Of a DNA stretch of 39,108 nt, positions 31,732-39,108 are shown in pieces; within the stretch, counting starts at the first letter, position 1, and each line of letters begins with the position of its first letter. Origin of the DNA: Oscillospiraceae bacterium (GTDB lineage Bacteria > Bacillota > Clostridia > Oscillospirales > Oscillospiraceae). The DNA lies in contig CAJTFK010000017.1 of assembly GCA_910575505.1 (NCBI GenBank), positions 1-39,108 of the forward strand, given 5' to 3'. The notes beneath the pieces are model-generated. The model was not told where the DNA came from. It did not search any database and saw only the letters and a program-made list of their open reading frames with translations. Made by a program: the position numbers and the translations under genes.

Positions 31732-32253
31732 TCAGCGCTTTTTGTCCTCTGTCGGATTTTTCTCCTCCAGCTTCTCCCGCTGCTCCTGCATTTTCGTGCT
31801 GGAGGCTGTGCGGAAGCGCATCCGGGACTGCTTCACCTCGTCCAGTGCGGCCTGCACAGCCTCCTCCGTCCGGGCCAGAGCGTCCTCGGCGTACTCGTTG
31901 GCCACCTGATAGAGCTGGCGGGAACGCTCCTCCGCCCGGCTGACGATCTGACGGGCCCGCTCCCTGGCGGCATACATGACCTCGCTCTCGGAGACCTTGG
32001 TTCTGGCCTCCAGCTCCGCCTGACGCATCATGCGCTCCACATCCCGCTTGGCATCCTCCACAAATTTCTCACGGGCGGCCAGCAGATCCTGTGCCCGCTT
32101 GATCTCCATGGGCAGCTGGGCCCGGAGCTCGTCCAGCAGGTCCAGCATCTCTTCGGCATCCACAATCCGCATGCCGGGCTTCAGCGTTGGAGCCCGGGCC
32201 TCTTCAATTCGGGCATACAGCAGATCAATCAGGCGGTTGACGTCATTGGCCAT
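31732..32253 (-). CDS. Coiled-coil protein, DivIVA-like or stator-like
   Basis: A 173-residue almost wholly helical protein, rich in Glu, Arg, Ala and Gln, from MANDVNRLIDLLYARIEEA to a charged tail. Long heptad stretches cover about residues 35-150 (IKRAQDLLAAREKFVEDAKRDVERM and later). Homologous genes next to coaD in Clostridia are usually labelled as ATPase or hypothetical. No ATP-binding motif is visible here, so that label is not supported. It overlaps the coaD 3' end by 11 bp. A structural role at the membrane or septum is only a guess. Confidence 0.8.
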   Translation of the reverse strand: MANDVNRLIDLLYARIEEARAPTLKPGMRIVDAEEMLDLLDELRAQLPMEIKRAQDLLAAREKFVEDAKRDVERMMRQAELEARTKVSESEVMYAARERARQIVSRAEERSRQLYQVANEYAEDALARTEEAVQAALDEVKQSRMRFRTASSTKMQEQREKLEEKNPTEDKKR

Positions 32254-32746
32254 GGTGTTCCTCCTCCCTTTTCCTCAGCTCCTCCACCAGGGGGATGATG
32301 GCCGGGGGCAGATATTTCTCCAGAGGCTGACGGTAGCGGATCATCTCCCGCGCCATGGAAGAGCTGAAATGCTGGTACTCCGGACTGGCGGGCAGCAGGA
32401 GGCTTTCCAGTCCCGGACGCAGCCCCCGGTTGATCTGGGCCATCTGATACTCGCCGTCGAAATCCGAGACCCCCCGGACGCCCCGGACAATGGCCTGCGC
32501 CCCATGGGCGGCGGCAAAATCCGCCAGCAGGCCGGGCCAGAGCTCGGCTTCCACATTGGGAATGGGCTCCACGGCCAGGCGCACCATTTGGAGCTTTCGT
32601 TCCGGGGAAAACATCTGATTCCGCTTTTCCGCGTTGGGGCTGACACAGACCCAAACCTGGTCAAAGCACGCGGCAGCCCGCCGGATGATGTCCAAATGGC
32701 CCAGGGTAATGGGGTCAAAGCTGCCGGAGCAGATGGCTGTCTTCAT
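32243..32746 (-). CDS. coaD: Pantetheine-phosphate adenylyltransferase
   Basis: A 167-residue nucleotidyltransferase that makes dephospho-CoA. The N-terminal motif is SGSFDPITLGHLDII (T-x-G-H ATP site). The central segment is AIVRGVRGVSDFDGEYQMAQINR. SSSMAREMIRYR is the family's ISSTxVR position, slightly divergent. The ATG overlaps the rsmD stop (ATGA). Confidence 0.96.
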   Translation of the reverse strand: MKTAICSGSFDPITLGHLDIIRRAAACFDQVWVCVSPNAEKRNQMFSPERKLQMVRLAVEPIPNVEAELWPGLLADFAAAHGAQAIVRGVRGVSDFDGEYQMAQINRGLRPGLESLLLPASPEYQHFSSSMAREMIRYRQPLEKYLPPAIIPLVEELRKREEEHHGQ

Positions 32747-33318
32747 GGGTCATTCCTCGTTTTGTTCATTTCGTCCCGCCGGAACAGGGTCACGGCGATT
32801 TTGCCGTACCGGTAGGTCCGCAGAAGGCGGTACGGCGGCGGCAGAACCGGCAGCGTCTTTTCCGCCGGGTGTTCCGCTACGATTATACCATAAGGCCGAA
32901 GAATGTCAAACCCCGGCGCGGTGATCCGCCCCAGGAGCTCCTCCAGCCAGTCCGACTCATAGGGCGGGTCCAGAAAAATCAGATCGAAGCGCTCCCCGGT
33001 CCGGGTGATGAAATCCCGGGCGTCTCCGCAGATAACCCGCGCCCGGTCCTGGAGCTCCGTCAGCGCCAGATTCTCCCGCACCAGTCCCGCGGCGTCCTTC
33101 CGCCGGTCCACGAAGACGGCGGAGGCCGCGCCCCGGCTGAGACACTCGATGCCCAGCTGTCCGGTTCCGGCAAAGAGGTCCAGAACGTCTCTTCCCTCGA
33201 TATCGAACTGCAGGGCGCTGAACAGCCCCTCCTTCACCCGGTCGGTGGTGGGACGGGTCTCCTGTCCCTCCAGCTCCTTCAGACGGCGGCCCCTGGCGGA
33301 GCCCGTAATGACACGCAT
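32743..33318 (-). CDS. rsmD: 16S rRNA (guanine(966)-N(2))-methyltransferase
   Basis: A 191-residue SAM methylase. The start MRVITGSARGRRL, TRPTTDRVKEGLFSAL, motif I DLFAGTGQLGIECLSRGA and the catalytic IFLDPPYE are all typical of RsmD. It is the first gene of the rsmD-coaD-coiled-coil operon. The 197-bp spacer before it, down to the SGNH gene, shows no gene. Confidence 0.95.
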   Translation of the reverse strand: MRVITGSARGRRLKELEGQETRPTTDRVKEGLFSALQFDIEGRDVLDLFAGTGQLGIECLSRGAASAVFVDRRKDAAGLVRENLALTELQDRARVICGDARDFITRTGERFDLIFLDPPYESDWLEELLGRITAPGFDILRPYGIIVAEHPAEKTLPVLPPPYRLLRTYRYGKIAVTLFRRDEMNKTRNDP

Positions 33319-33515
33319 GGCGTCCCTCCCTCTCCGTCCGGCGGCGGCAAAGCCCGCGGACCAACGGCATACTTGTTTATTCTACGGCATATCCTCCCGC
33401 ATTTCAATAGTTTTTTCCTGCAAAAACGGAAGAAATTACAGAAGTCCCTTTGGAGGCCTTCACAGCCCGCCGGAGGACTCCGGCAGAGACGGCGGCGGAC
33501 TCAGCCGCTTTCGGC

Positions 33516-34379
33516 TCAAAACGTATGGGTCCGCAGGTAATCCAGCCAAACGCGGCAGCCCGCGGGGTTCAGGTGCACCCCGTCAAAATTCAGGTCTGCC
33601 GGGAGGCAGCCGTCTTCGCCGGCAACGGCCTCCGCCACATTGACAAAGGCACAGCCCTTTTCCTCCGCCAGGGCGGCAATGACCCGGTTATACTCCGCGA
33701 TGCGTTGGTTGTTCACATAGGTCCCTTTCGCCTCCTGCCGGGAGCTGACGGGCAGAATGGACTGGAGGGCGATCTCCGCCTCCGGGTGGTCCTCCCGAAT
33801 ACGGTCAATCACCAGGGCATACTGGTCATGGAAATTCTCGATTTTCGACCAGCCCAGCTCATTGACCCCCAGCATCAGGTAAACCCGGCGGCAGTCCAGC
33901 TCCGCCAGGGCGTCCAGCAGAGAAACCTTCTCCGCCCCCCGGTCCCAGACGGGCTTTGAGAACACGGATTCCACCGTGGCCCCCACGGCATAGAGATACT
34001 GCCCGGTTTTCAAACCGCTGTACAGGTAAAAGCCCTCGGTCCTGGAGTCCCCCAGGAACACCGCGCCGTCGAAATATGTATCCGCCGCCGGCTCCGACTC
34101 CGGCACCGGCACCGGTCCCGCGGGAACCGTCCTCTCCGGCTCCTCCGTTTCCCCTTCTTCCTCCGTCAGGGGCCTCTCCGACAGGGGGGCCGCCGGCCCG
34201 GTTACCTCCGCCGGCTCCTCTTTCCTTAAAAGCGCCGCCGGTTCCTCCAAAGGAGAAACAGGCGAACTCACCGCCGCCCCTCTGGATCCCTCGGTGCTCA
34301 CCAGGACCAGCATGGCCGCCATGACCACCGCCAGGGTCCCCGGTCTCCTTCTCGCTCTCTTCTCCCGCTTTCCCGCCAT
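33516..34379 (-). CDS. Exported SGNH/GDSL-family hydrolase
   Basis: A 287-residue secreted or membrane-anchored esterase-like protein. A basic start leads into one hydrophobic segment (TLAVVMAAMLVLVSTEG), then a Pro/Glu-rich linker to about residue 98. The SGNH domain follows: block I FLGDSRTEGFYLYSG with the nucleophile Ser, block III-like LMLGVNELGW and block V FDGVHLNPAG with the Asp-x-x-His pair. Such enzymes near wall genes often act on O-acetyl groups of cell-surface glycans, but the substrate is not readable. GGAG lies 5 bases before the ATG. Confidence 0.87.
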   Translation of the reverse strand: MAGKREKRARRRPGTLAVVMAAMLVLVSTEGSRGAAVSSPVSPLEEPAALLRKEEPAEVTGPAAPLSERPLTEEEGETEEPERTVPAGPVPVPESEPAADTYFDGAVFLGDSRTEGFYLYSGLKTGQYLYAVGATVESVFSKPVWDRGAEKVSLLDALAELDCRRVYLMLGVNELGWSKIENFHDQYALVIDRIREDHPEAEIALQSILPVSSRQEAKGTYVNNQRIAEYNRVIAALAEEKGCAFVNVAEAVAGEDGCLPADLNFDGVHLNPAGCRVWLDYLRTHTF

Positions 34380-34660
34380 CTATGCTCCGCCTCTCCGCCG
34401 TCTCCGGCCTCACACAATCTTTTCCGCAGCGGATTCCATTTGATCCCCGCCTTCCCGCCGGGTCAAACAGTTCCCTTCTTTATTATAGACGAAGACTGTC
34501 AAAAAAAGTCGAAACAATTTGTTAAAAATTTGGAGTCAAATTGTGTCAATTTCCCGGCAGTTTCCCCAAAGCCTGAAAACGGGTCCCCGGGGCCGGCGGT
34601 TCCTGGCCGCCTCCTCCCCCGGCCCTGCTGCACGGCCCTGCCGAACCCCCCGGACAAGAC
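34380..34660. other. Spacer with possible SGNH-gene promoter
   Basis: No gene is seen. On the minus strand a TATAAT at 34482-34487 could be the -10 for the SGNH gene, but no good -35 stands 17 bp away. AT-rich CAATTTG/CAAATTG repeats lie at about 34510-34550. Confidence 0.35.
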
Positions 34661-34696
34661 GGAAAGCGGGCAGCCCTTTCGGACTGCCCGCTTTCC
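34661..34696. terminator. Perfect hairpin, probable terminator
   Basis: GGAAAGCGGGCAG (34661-34673) and its exact complement (34684-34696) enclose a 10-base loop. The stem itself ends in TTTCC on either strand, so termination is plausible but without a long T run. Confidence 0.6.
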
Positions 34697-34722
34697 TATA
34701 GATAAGAGAAAGGAGAGGGAAA

Positions 34723-34854
34723 ATGGTGTGGGTCAAACAAGCGGTTCCGCTTGATGAGGCTATCATAGCGGCAGGCCGCAGAAATGTCAACCGCTTTCCC
34801 GGAACATTCACAATTAGTTTACAAGAAGTCGGAAACGGGCCGGTTTATTCATAA
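34723..34854 (+). CDS. Possible 43-residue ORF
   Basis: ATG at 34723 has AAAGGAG 7 bases before it, and the frame runs 43 codons to TAA at 34852 (MVWVKQAVPLDEAIIAAG and on). There is no membrane segment, no family and no promoter directly upstream. It may be chance. The ribosome site is the only positive evidence. Confidence 0.25.
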   Translation: MVWVKQAVPLDEAIIAAGRRNVNRFPGTFTISLQEVGNGPVYS

Positions 34855-34884
34855 AATGTTCAAACTCCCCGGACTGTCCAGCCC

Positions 34885-34940
34885 TTGACAGGACTCGGGG
34901 AATGTGCTAATATTTAGCGTACTAACCTTTAGCGGGCTAA
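34885..34940 (+). promoter_or_regulatory. Promoter and double MarR-type operator
   Basis: TTGACA (34885-34890), a 17-bp spacer and TAATAT (34908-34913). Immediately after the -10 come two palindromes, TTAGCGTACTAA (34914-34925) and TTAGCGGGCTAA (34929-34940), sharing TTAG-N4-CTAA with 15-bp spacing. They cover the expected transcription start and should be the binding sites for the MarR protein encoded next. Confidence 0.75.
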
Positions 34941-35019
34941 CCAAGCCGCGTCCCCCGGACGCCGGGCAGACGCGCAGAAGGACGCAGGCCCATGAAAAAA
35001 GCGGAAAAGAGGCATTTCC

Positions 35020-35463
35020 ATGGATCCAAAAAACAACGGCCTGGGCCCCCTGCTGGGCCATGTCGCCCAGCTCTCCAAGGCCTGTATGGACAACCGGGTG
35101 TCCCGCTGGGGCGTGACCCCCGTTCAGGCCCACGTGCTGCTCTATCTGCACTGCCGGGGCGGGCAGGCCTCTCAGCGGGAGCTGACGGGGCTGCGGCGGG
35201 TGAAGCCCTCCACCATGAACGGCGTGCTGGACCGTCTGGAGGAAAAGGGCTTTGTGCGGCGGTCCGTCAGCGGCAGCGACGCCCGCAGCCGCCTGATTAC
35301 GCTGACGGAAAAGGGCGCGGAGCAGCAGGCGCTGTTCCGGAAGAGCTTTCTGGAGGTGGAACAGGTGATGCTCCGGGGATTCACCGATGAGGAGCGGGCT
35401 CTTCTGCCCTGTCTGCTGGAGCGCGTCATTCAAAATCTTGAGGAGGATCAGACACTATGCTGA
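35020..35463 (+). CDS. MarR-family transcriptional repressor
   Basis: A 147-residue winged-helix regulator. VTPVQAHVLLYLH starts the DNA-binding core. The recognition helix region is RRVKPSTMNGVLDRLEEKGFV. The wing is RRSVSGSDARSRLITLTEKG. The N- and C-terminal helices form the dimer. It overlaps the first ABC gene by 7 bp, so it is cotranscribed with the exporter and likely represses it through the two palindromes at 34914-34940. The inducer is unknown. Confidence 0.93.
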   Translation: MDPKNNGLGPLLGHVAQLSKACMDNRVSRWGVTPVQAHVLLYLHCRGGQASQRELTGLRRVKPSTMNGVLDRLEEKGFVRRSVSGSDARSRLITLTEKGAEQQALFRKSFLEVEQVMLRGFTDEERALLPCLLERVIQNLEEDQTLC

Positions 35464-37205
35464 AAAAATTGTGGCCCCATGCCCGGCCCTTCACGCCATG
35501 GATTCTGGCCGGTGTGGCATGCAGCGCCATGGAGGCCGTTTTTGAGCTGCTGATTCCGCTGGTGATGAGCGATATTGTGGACGTGGGCATCGCCGGCGGC
35601 AACCAGGCGTATATTCTGCGCAAGGGTGTCCTGATGGTGGCGATGGCCCTGGTGTCCCTGGCCTTCGGCCTGGGCAGCGCGGTATTTTCCTCGGTGGCGG
35701 GCCAGGGCTTCGGCGCCAATGTCCGCCGGGCGGAGTACGAGCATATTCAGACCTTCGCCTTCTCCAATATTGAGAAATTTTCCACCGCATCCCTGGTGAC
35801 CCGGCTCACCAACGACGTGAACAATCTTCAAATGTCCCTGATGATGTCCATGCGCCTGCTGGTCCGGGCTCCGGTGATGCTGGTGTCCGCCCTGTTCTTC
35901 TCCATCCGCATCAGCTACCGGCTGAGCAATGTCTTTCTGGTGGCCCTGCCGCTGCTGCTGGTTGTGGTCATTGCAATCCTGACCCGGGTGGGGCCCATGT
36001 TCCGCTCCCTTCAGGAGAAAACCGACGGGCTGAACCTGGTGGTTCAGGAAAATCTGGCGGGCATCCGGGTGGTGAAGTCCTTCGTCCAGGGAGACTATGA
36101 ACGGGAAAAATTCGCTAAACGGAACAACGATCTGAAAAACACCTCTCAGCGGGCCTTCGGCGCGGTGGTAATCAACATGCCGGTGATGATGCTGATTGTC
36201 TACGGAACCATCATCGCCGTCATGTGGTTCGGCGGCCGGATGGTCTACGCCGGCACTCTGGAGGCTGGAAAGCTCATCACCTATTTCACCTACATCAGCC
36301 AGATCATGATGTCCCTGATGATGGTTTCTATGATCTTCATGATGCTGACCCGGACCATCGCCTGCGCCCGCCGGGTGGCGGAGGTGCTGGAGGAGCAGCC
36401 TGCCATGGACGACGGCGGGGCGGTCTGGGGTGAAAGCGGCCCTGTGGCTGTGGAGACCGGCAGCATCGACTTTGACCATGTGTCTTTCAAATACAACCCG
36501 GACAGCACAGAATGGATATTACGGGATGTAACCATCCATATTCCCGCCGGAGCCACCGTGGGCATTCTGGGAGGCACCGGCAGCGGCAAAACCTCCCTGG
36601 TCTCCCTGATCCCCCGGCTCTATGAGGCCCAGGAGGGCACGGTCTCCGTGGGGGGGCGGCCGGTTCAGGCGTACACCATGGAGCGTCTCCGGGACGCCGT
36701 GAGCATGGTGCTGCAAAAGAATACCCTCTTTTCCGGCACCATCCGGGAAAACCTCCTCTGGGGCAATCCCGACGCCTCGGAAGAACAGCTTCAGGCCGCC
36801 TGCCGGGCCGCCTGTGCCGACGAGTTTCTGGAACGGATGCCCGACGGTCTGGACACCGACCTGGGTCAGGGGGGCGTCAACGTCTCCGGCGGGCAGAAGC
36901 AGCGGCTCTGCATCGCCCGGGCCATTCTGAAGCAGCCCAGAGTGCTGATTCTGGACGACTCTACCAGCGCGGTGGATACCGCCACCGACGCCAAAATCCG
37001 GGCTGCCTTTGCCCAGGAGCTGAAGGATGCCACCAAGCTGATTATTGCCCAGCGGGTGGCCTCCGTCCGGGACGCGGACATGATTCTGGTGATGGACGGC
37101 GGAAAAATCGCGGCCCAGGGCACCCATGACGAATTGATGAAGACCTGCGCCATTTATCAGGAGGTCTGGCAGTCTCAGCAGGAAGGAGTGAGCATTGATG
37201 GCTGA
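35457..37205 (+). CDS. ABC exporter half-transporter, subunit 1
   Basis: A 582-residue fusion of a six-helix type IV exporter domain (residues about 1-310) and a nucleotide-binding domain. The Walker A is GGTGSGKTS. The signature is intact (VNVSGGQKQRL). The Walker B ends LILDDSTSAVD, so the catalytic Glu is replaced by Asp. Together with subunit 2 this gives one consensus and one degenerate ATP site, as in LmrCD/BmrCD/TM287-288 heterodimers. GAGGAGG lies 10 bases before the ATG. Control by the upstream MarR protein suggests drug or toxic-compound efflux. Confidence 0.94.
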   Translation: MLKKLWPHARPFTPWILAGVACSAMEAVFELLIPLVMSDIVDVGIAGGNQAYILRKGVLMVAMALVSLAFGLGSAVFSSVAGQGFGANVRRAEYEHIQTFAFSNIEKFSTASLVTRLTNDVNNLQMSLMMSMRLLVRAPVMLVSALFFSIRISYRLSNVFLVALPLLLVVVIAILTRVGPMFRSLQEKTDGLNLVVQENLAGIRVVKSFVQGDYEREKFAKRNNDLKNTSQRAFGAVVINMPVMMLIVYGTIIAVMWFGGRMVYAGTLEAGKLITYFTYISQIMMSLMMVSMIFMMLTRTIACARRVAEVLEEQPAMDDGGAVWGESGPVAVETGSIDFDHVSFKYNPDSTEWILRDVTIHIPAGATVGILGGTGSGKTSLVSLIPRLYEAQEGTVSVGGRPVQAYTMERLRDAVSMVLQKNTLFSGTIRENLLWGNPDASEEQLQAACRAACADEFLERMPDGLDTDLGQGGVNVSGGQKQRLCIARAILKQPRVLILDDSTSAVDTATDAKIRAAFAQELKDATKLIIAQRVASVRDADMILVMDGGKIAAQGTHDELMKTCAIYQEVWQSQQEGVSIDG

Positions 37206-39069
37206 ACACAAGCACGGTCCCCACGGTCCCGGCGGCTTCCGAAAGCCCAAGGATTTCCGGGGCACCCTGGGAAAGCTGATGGGCTATCTGGGCCGGTACA
37301 GGGCGCTGCTCTTTGTGGTGGCGGCTCTGTTGGTGGTGAGCTCCGCCTGCACCGTGGGAGGATCCTACCTCATCAAGCCCCTGATTAACAATTATATTCT
37401 TCCCGGCGACTTCCCGGGCCTGGCCAGAATGCTGGCGCTGATGGCTCTGGTGTATATCGCCGGAGCCGCCTGCTCCTTCGGCTATGCCCGCATCATGGTC
37501 CACATCTCACAGAACACCGTGGCGAAAATCCGGGCGGAGCTCTTCGGGAAAATGCAGGACCTGCCCCTGAAATTTTTCGACGCCCACACCCACGGCGAAC
37601 TCATGAGCCGGTATACCAACGATATTGAAACCGTCTCCGAGGCCCTGAACAATAGTTTCGGCAGTCTCGTCTCCTGTACGCTGAACTTCACCGGCACCAT
37701 TCTGATGATGCTGGTCCTCAGTCCCCTGCTGAGCCTCATCACCTTCGCCGCTCTGGCGGTGATGCTGCTGGTGGTGAAGCACGTGGGTTCCCGCAGCCGC
37801 CGCTACTTCGCGGCCCAGCAGAAGGCCGTGGGCGAGGTCAACGGCTATATTGAGGAGATGATCGAGGGCCAGAAGGTCATCAAGGTATTCAACCATGAGC
37901 AGGCGGCGAAGGAGGGCTTCCGTGTCCGGAACGACGCCTACCGTCAGGCGGGCGCCCGGGCCCAGATTTACGCCGGCGTCATGATGCCCGCCATGGGCAA
38001 CCTGAACTATGTCAACTACGCCGTCACCTGCTGCGTGGGGGCCATGTTGGCCATTCACGGCGGCAGCTTCCGGCTGGGAGACCTGGCGGCCTTCCTCCAG
38101 TATACCCGGCAGGTGGGCCAGCCCGTCACCCAGATTTCCCAACAGGTGAACACCATTCTCTCCGCCGTGGCCGGCGCGGAGCGCATTTTTGAAATCATGG
38201 AGATGCCGCCGGAGTCCGACGGGGGCAGGGTCCGGCTGGTCCGGGCGGAGGCGAACGAGACCGGCGCGGTCACCCGGGTGCACCGGGACACCAACGCATG
38301 GGCCTGGATGAAGACCGACGGGACCCTGGTTCCCCTCCGGGGCGACGTGCGCTTTGACCATGTGGTCTTTGGCTATGACGAGAACCGCACCATCCTCCAT
38401 GACATCTCTCTCTTTGCCAAGCCGGGGCAGAAGATCGCCTTCGTGGGCTCCACCGGCGCGGGTAAAACCACCATCACCAGCCTCATCAACCGGTTCTACG
38501 AAATCCAGGGCGGAACCATCACCTATGACGGCATTGACATCCGGGACATCGCCAAGGAGTCCCTCCGCCGGTCTCTGGGCGTGGTGCTCCAGGACACCCG
38601 CCTGTTCACCGGCACTGTGGCGGACAACATCCGCTACGGACGCCGGGACGCCACAGATGAGGAGGTGGAGGCCGCCGCCCGCCTGGCGGGAGCCGACGCC
38701 TTCATCCGCCGCCTGCCCCAGGGCTATCAGACGGTGCTCTCCGGCGACGGCGGCAGTCTCAGCCAGGGGGAACGGCAGCTGCTGAATATCGCCCGGGCCG
38801 CCTGCGCCAACCCGCCGGTTCTGATTCTGGATGAGGCCACCAGCTCCATTGACACCCGGACGGAAAAAATCATTGAAAAGGGCATGGACCGCCTTATGGC
38901 AGGCCGGACGGTCTTCGTCATCGCCCACCGGCTGTCCACCGTCCGCAACGCCCGGGCCATCATGGTTCTGGAGCAGGGGGAAATCATCGAACGGGGAGAC
39001 CACGAGGATCTCCTGGCCCAGCGGGGCCGGTATTATCAGCTCTACACCGGTCAGGCGGAGCTGTCCTGA
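37198..39069 (+). CDS. ABC exporter half-transporter, subunit 2
   Basis: A 623-residue partner of subunit 1. A His/Gly/Pro-rich N-terminal tail of about 35 residues precedes the six membrane helices. The nucleotide-binding domain starts near residue 380 after a spacer (about 340-380). The Walker A is GSTGAGKTT. The Walker B is canonical (LILDEATSSID). The signature is altered to SLSQGERQLL instead of LSGGQ. The Walker A and B of this subunit therefore pair with the intact signature of subunit 1 to make the active site. ATG 37198 overlaps the previous stop by 8 bp. Only about 40 bp follow the stop, to the window end. Confidence 0.94.
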   Translation: MAEHKHGPHGPGGFRKPKDFRGTLGKLMGYLGRYRALLFVVAALLVVSSACTVGGSYLIKPLINNYILPGDFPGLARMLALMALVYIAGAACSFGYARIMVHISQNTVAKIRAELFGKMQDLPLKFFDAHTHGELMSRYTNDIETVSEALNNSFGSLVSCTLNFTGTILMMLVLSPLLSLITFAALAVMLLVVKHVGSRSRRYFAAQQKAVGEVNGYIEEMIEGQKVIKVFNHEQAAKEGFRVRNDAYRQAGARAQIYAGVMMPAMGNLNYVNYAVTCCVGAMLAIHGGSFRLGDLAAFLQYTRQVGQPVTQISQQVNTILSAVAGAERIFEIMEMPPESDGGRVRLVRAEANETGAVTRVHRDTNAWAWMKTDGTLVPLRGDVRFDHVVFGYDENRTILHDISLFAKPGQKIAFVGSTGAGKTTITSLINRFYEIQGGTITYDGIDIRDIAKESLRRSLGVVLQDTRLFTGTVADNIRYGRRDATDEEVEAAARLAGADAFIRRLPQGYQTVLSGDGGSLSQGERQLLNIARAACANPPVLILDEATSSIDTRTEKIIEKGMDRLMAGRTVFVIAHRLSTVRNARAIMVLEQGEIIERGDHEDLLAQRGRYYQLYTGQAELS

Positions 39070-39108
39070 GAACAGTCTCCCAAACCGCCAAACGGAAGCC
39101 GGGCCCCT

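Noticed and set aside
1..39108. CRISPR array, tRNA or rRNA genes, phage genes
   Set aside because: No regularly spaced repeats, no tRNA-like cloverleaf and no phage or defence proteins were seen on either strand.

Overview
The window looks like chromosome of a high-GC, spore-forming, anaerobic Clostridia bacterium, most likely of the Oscillospirales (the Flavonifractor / Oscillibacter / Lawsonibacter type). The reasons are the spoIIAA-spoIIAB-sigF operon, spoIVB, bofA, a MurE with the DNPR meso-DAP motif, Firmicute-style Shine-Dalgarno sites and strong G/C third-position bias. No species can be named from sequence alone.

Layout. 1-2960 (minus): dusB, an ECF sigma factor and its zinc-finger anti-sigma factor form one overlapping operon. 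3211-6162 (plus): an operon with a near-consensus promoter and a LexA-type box between -35 and -10. It encodes a 75-residue membrane protein, a radical-SAM protein with a C-terminal HhH motif, an unrecognised 145-residue ORF and a DUF4130 protein. 6050-7604 (minus): the forespore sigma operon spoIIAA-spoIIAB-sigF. 8067-10293: tadA (minus), then DUF2508 (yaaL-like) and bofA (plus), then rplM-rpsI with promoter, leader and terminator. 10535-13262: a decaying accessory island. It has a cobalamin-riboswitch-like leader with terminator, a broken DUF4430 gene, an ECF-type S-component fragment, an IS1595/ISXO2-like transposase fragment and a deleted IS21-family element. 13379-15627 (plus): a lipase-like alpha/beta hydrolase, a GNAT acetyltransferase and ispE. 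15628-17730: repeat-rich spacers around spoIVB. 17731-31371 (minus): the division and cell wall cluster, transcribed mraZ-rsmH-ftsL-pbp-murE-mraY-ftsW-murG-murA-ftsQ-ftsZ. 31732-34379 (minus): rsmD-coaD-coiled-coil gene, plus an SGNH hydrolase. 34885-39069 (plus): a MarR regulator and two ABC half-transporters forming a heterodimeric exporter.

The most interesting signals are: (1) the LexA-type operator placing the radical-SAM/DUF4130 pair, led by a tiny membrane protein, under probable SOS control; (2) a short non-coding element of about 170 bp with terminal inverted repeats, present in two opposite copies, one of which supplies the last codons and stop codon of murG; (3) a riboswitch-controlled probable B12-uptake cassette caught in decay, with a start codon ACG, an in-frame TAG, frameshifts and IS debris; (4) a division cluster that lacks murF, murD, murC and ftsA and has murA between murG and ftsQ.
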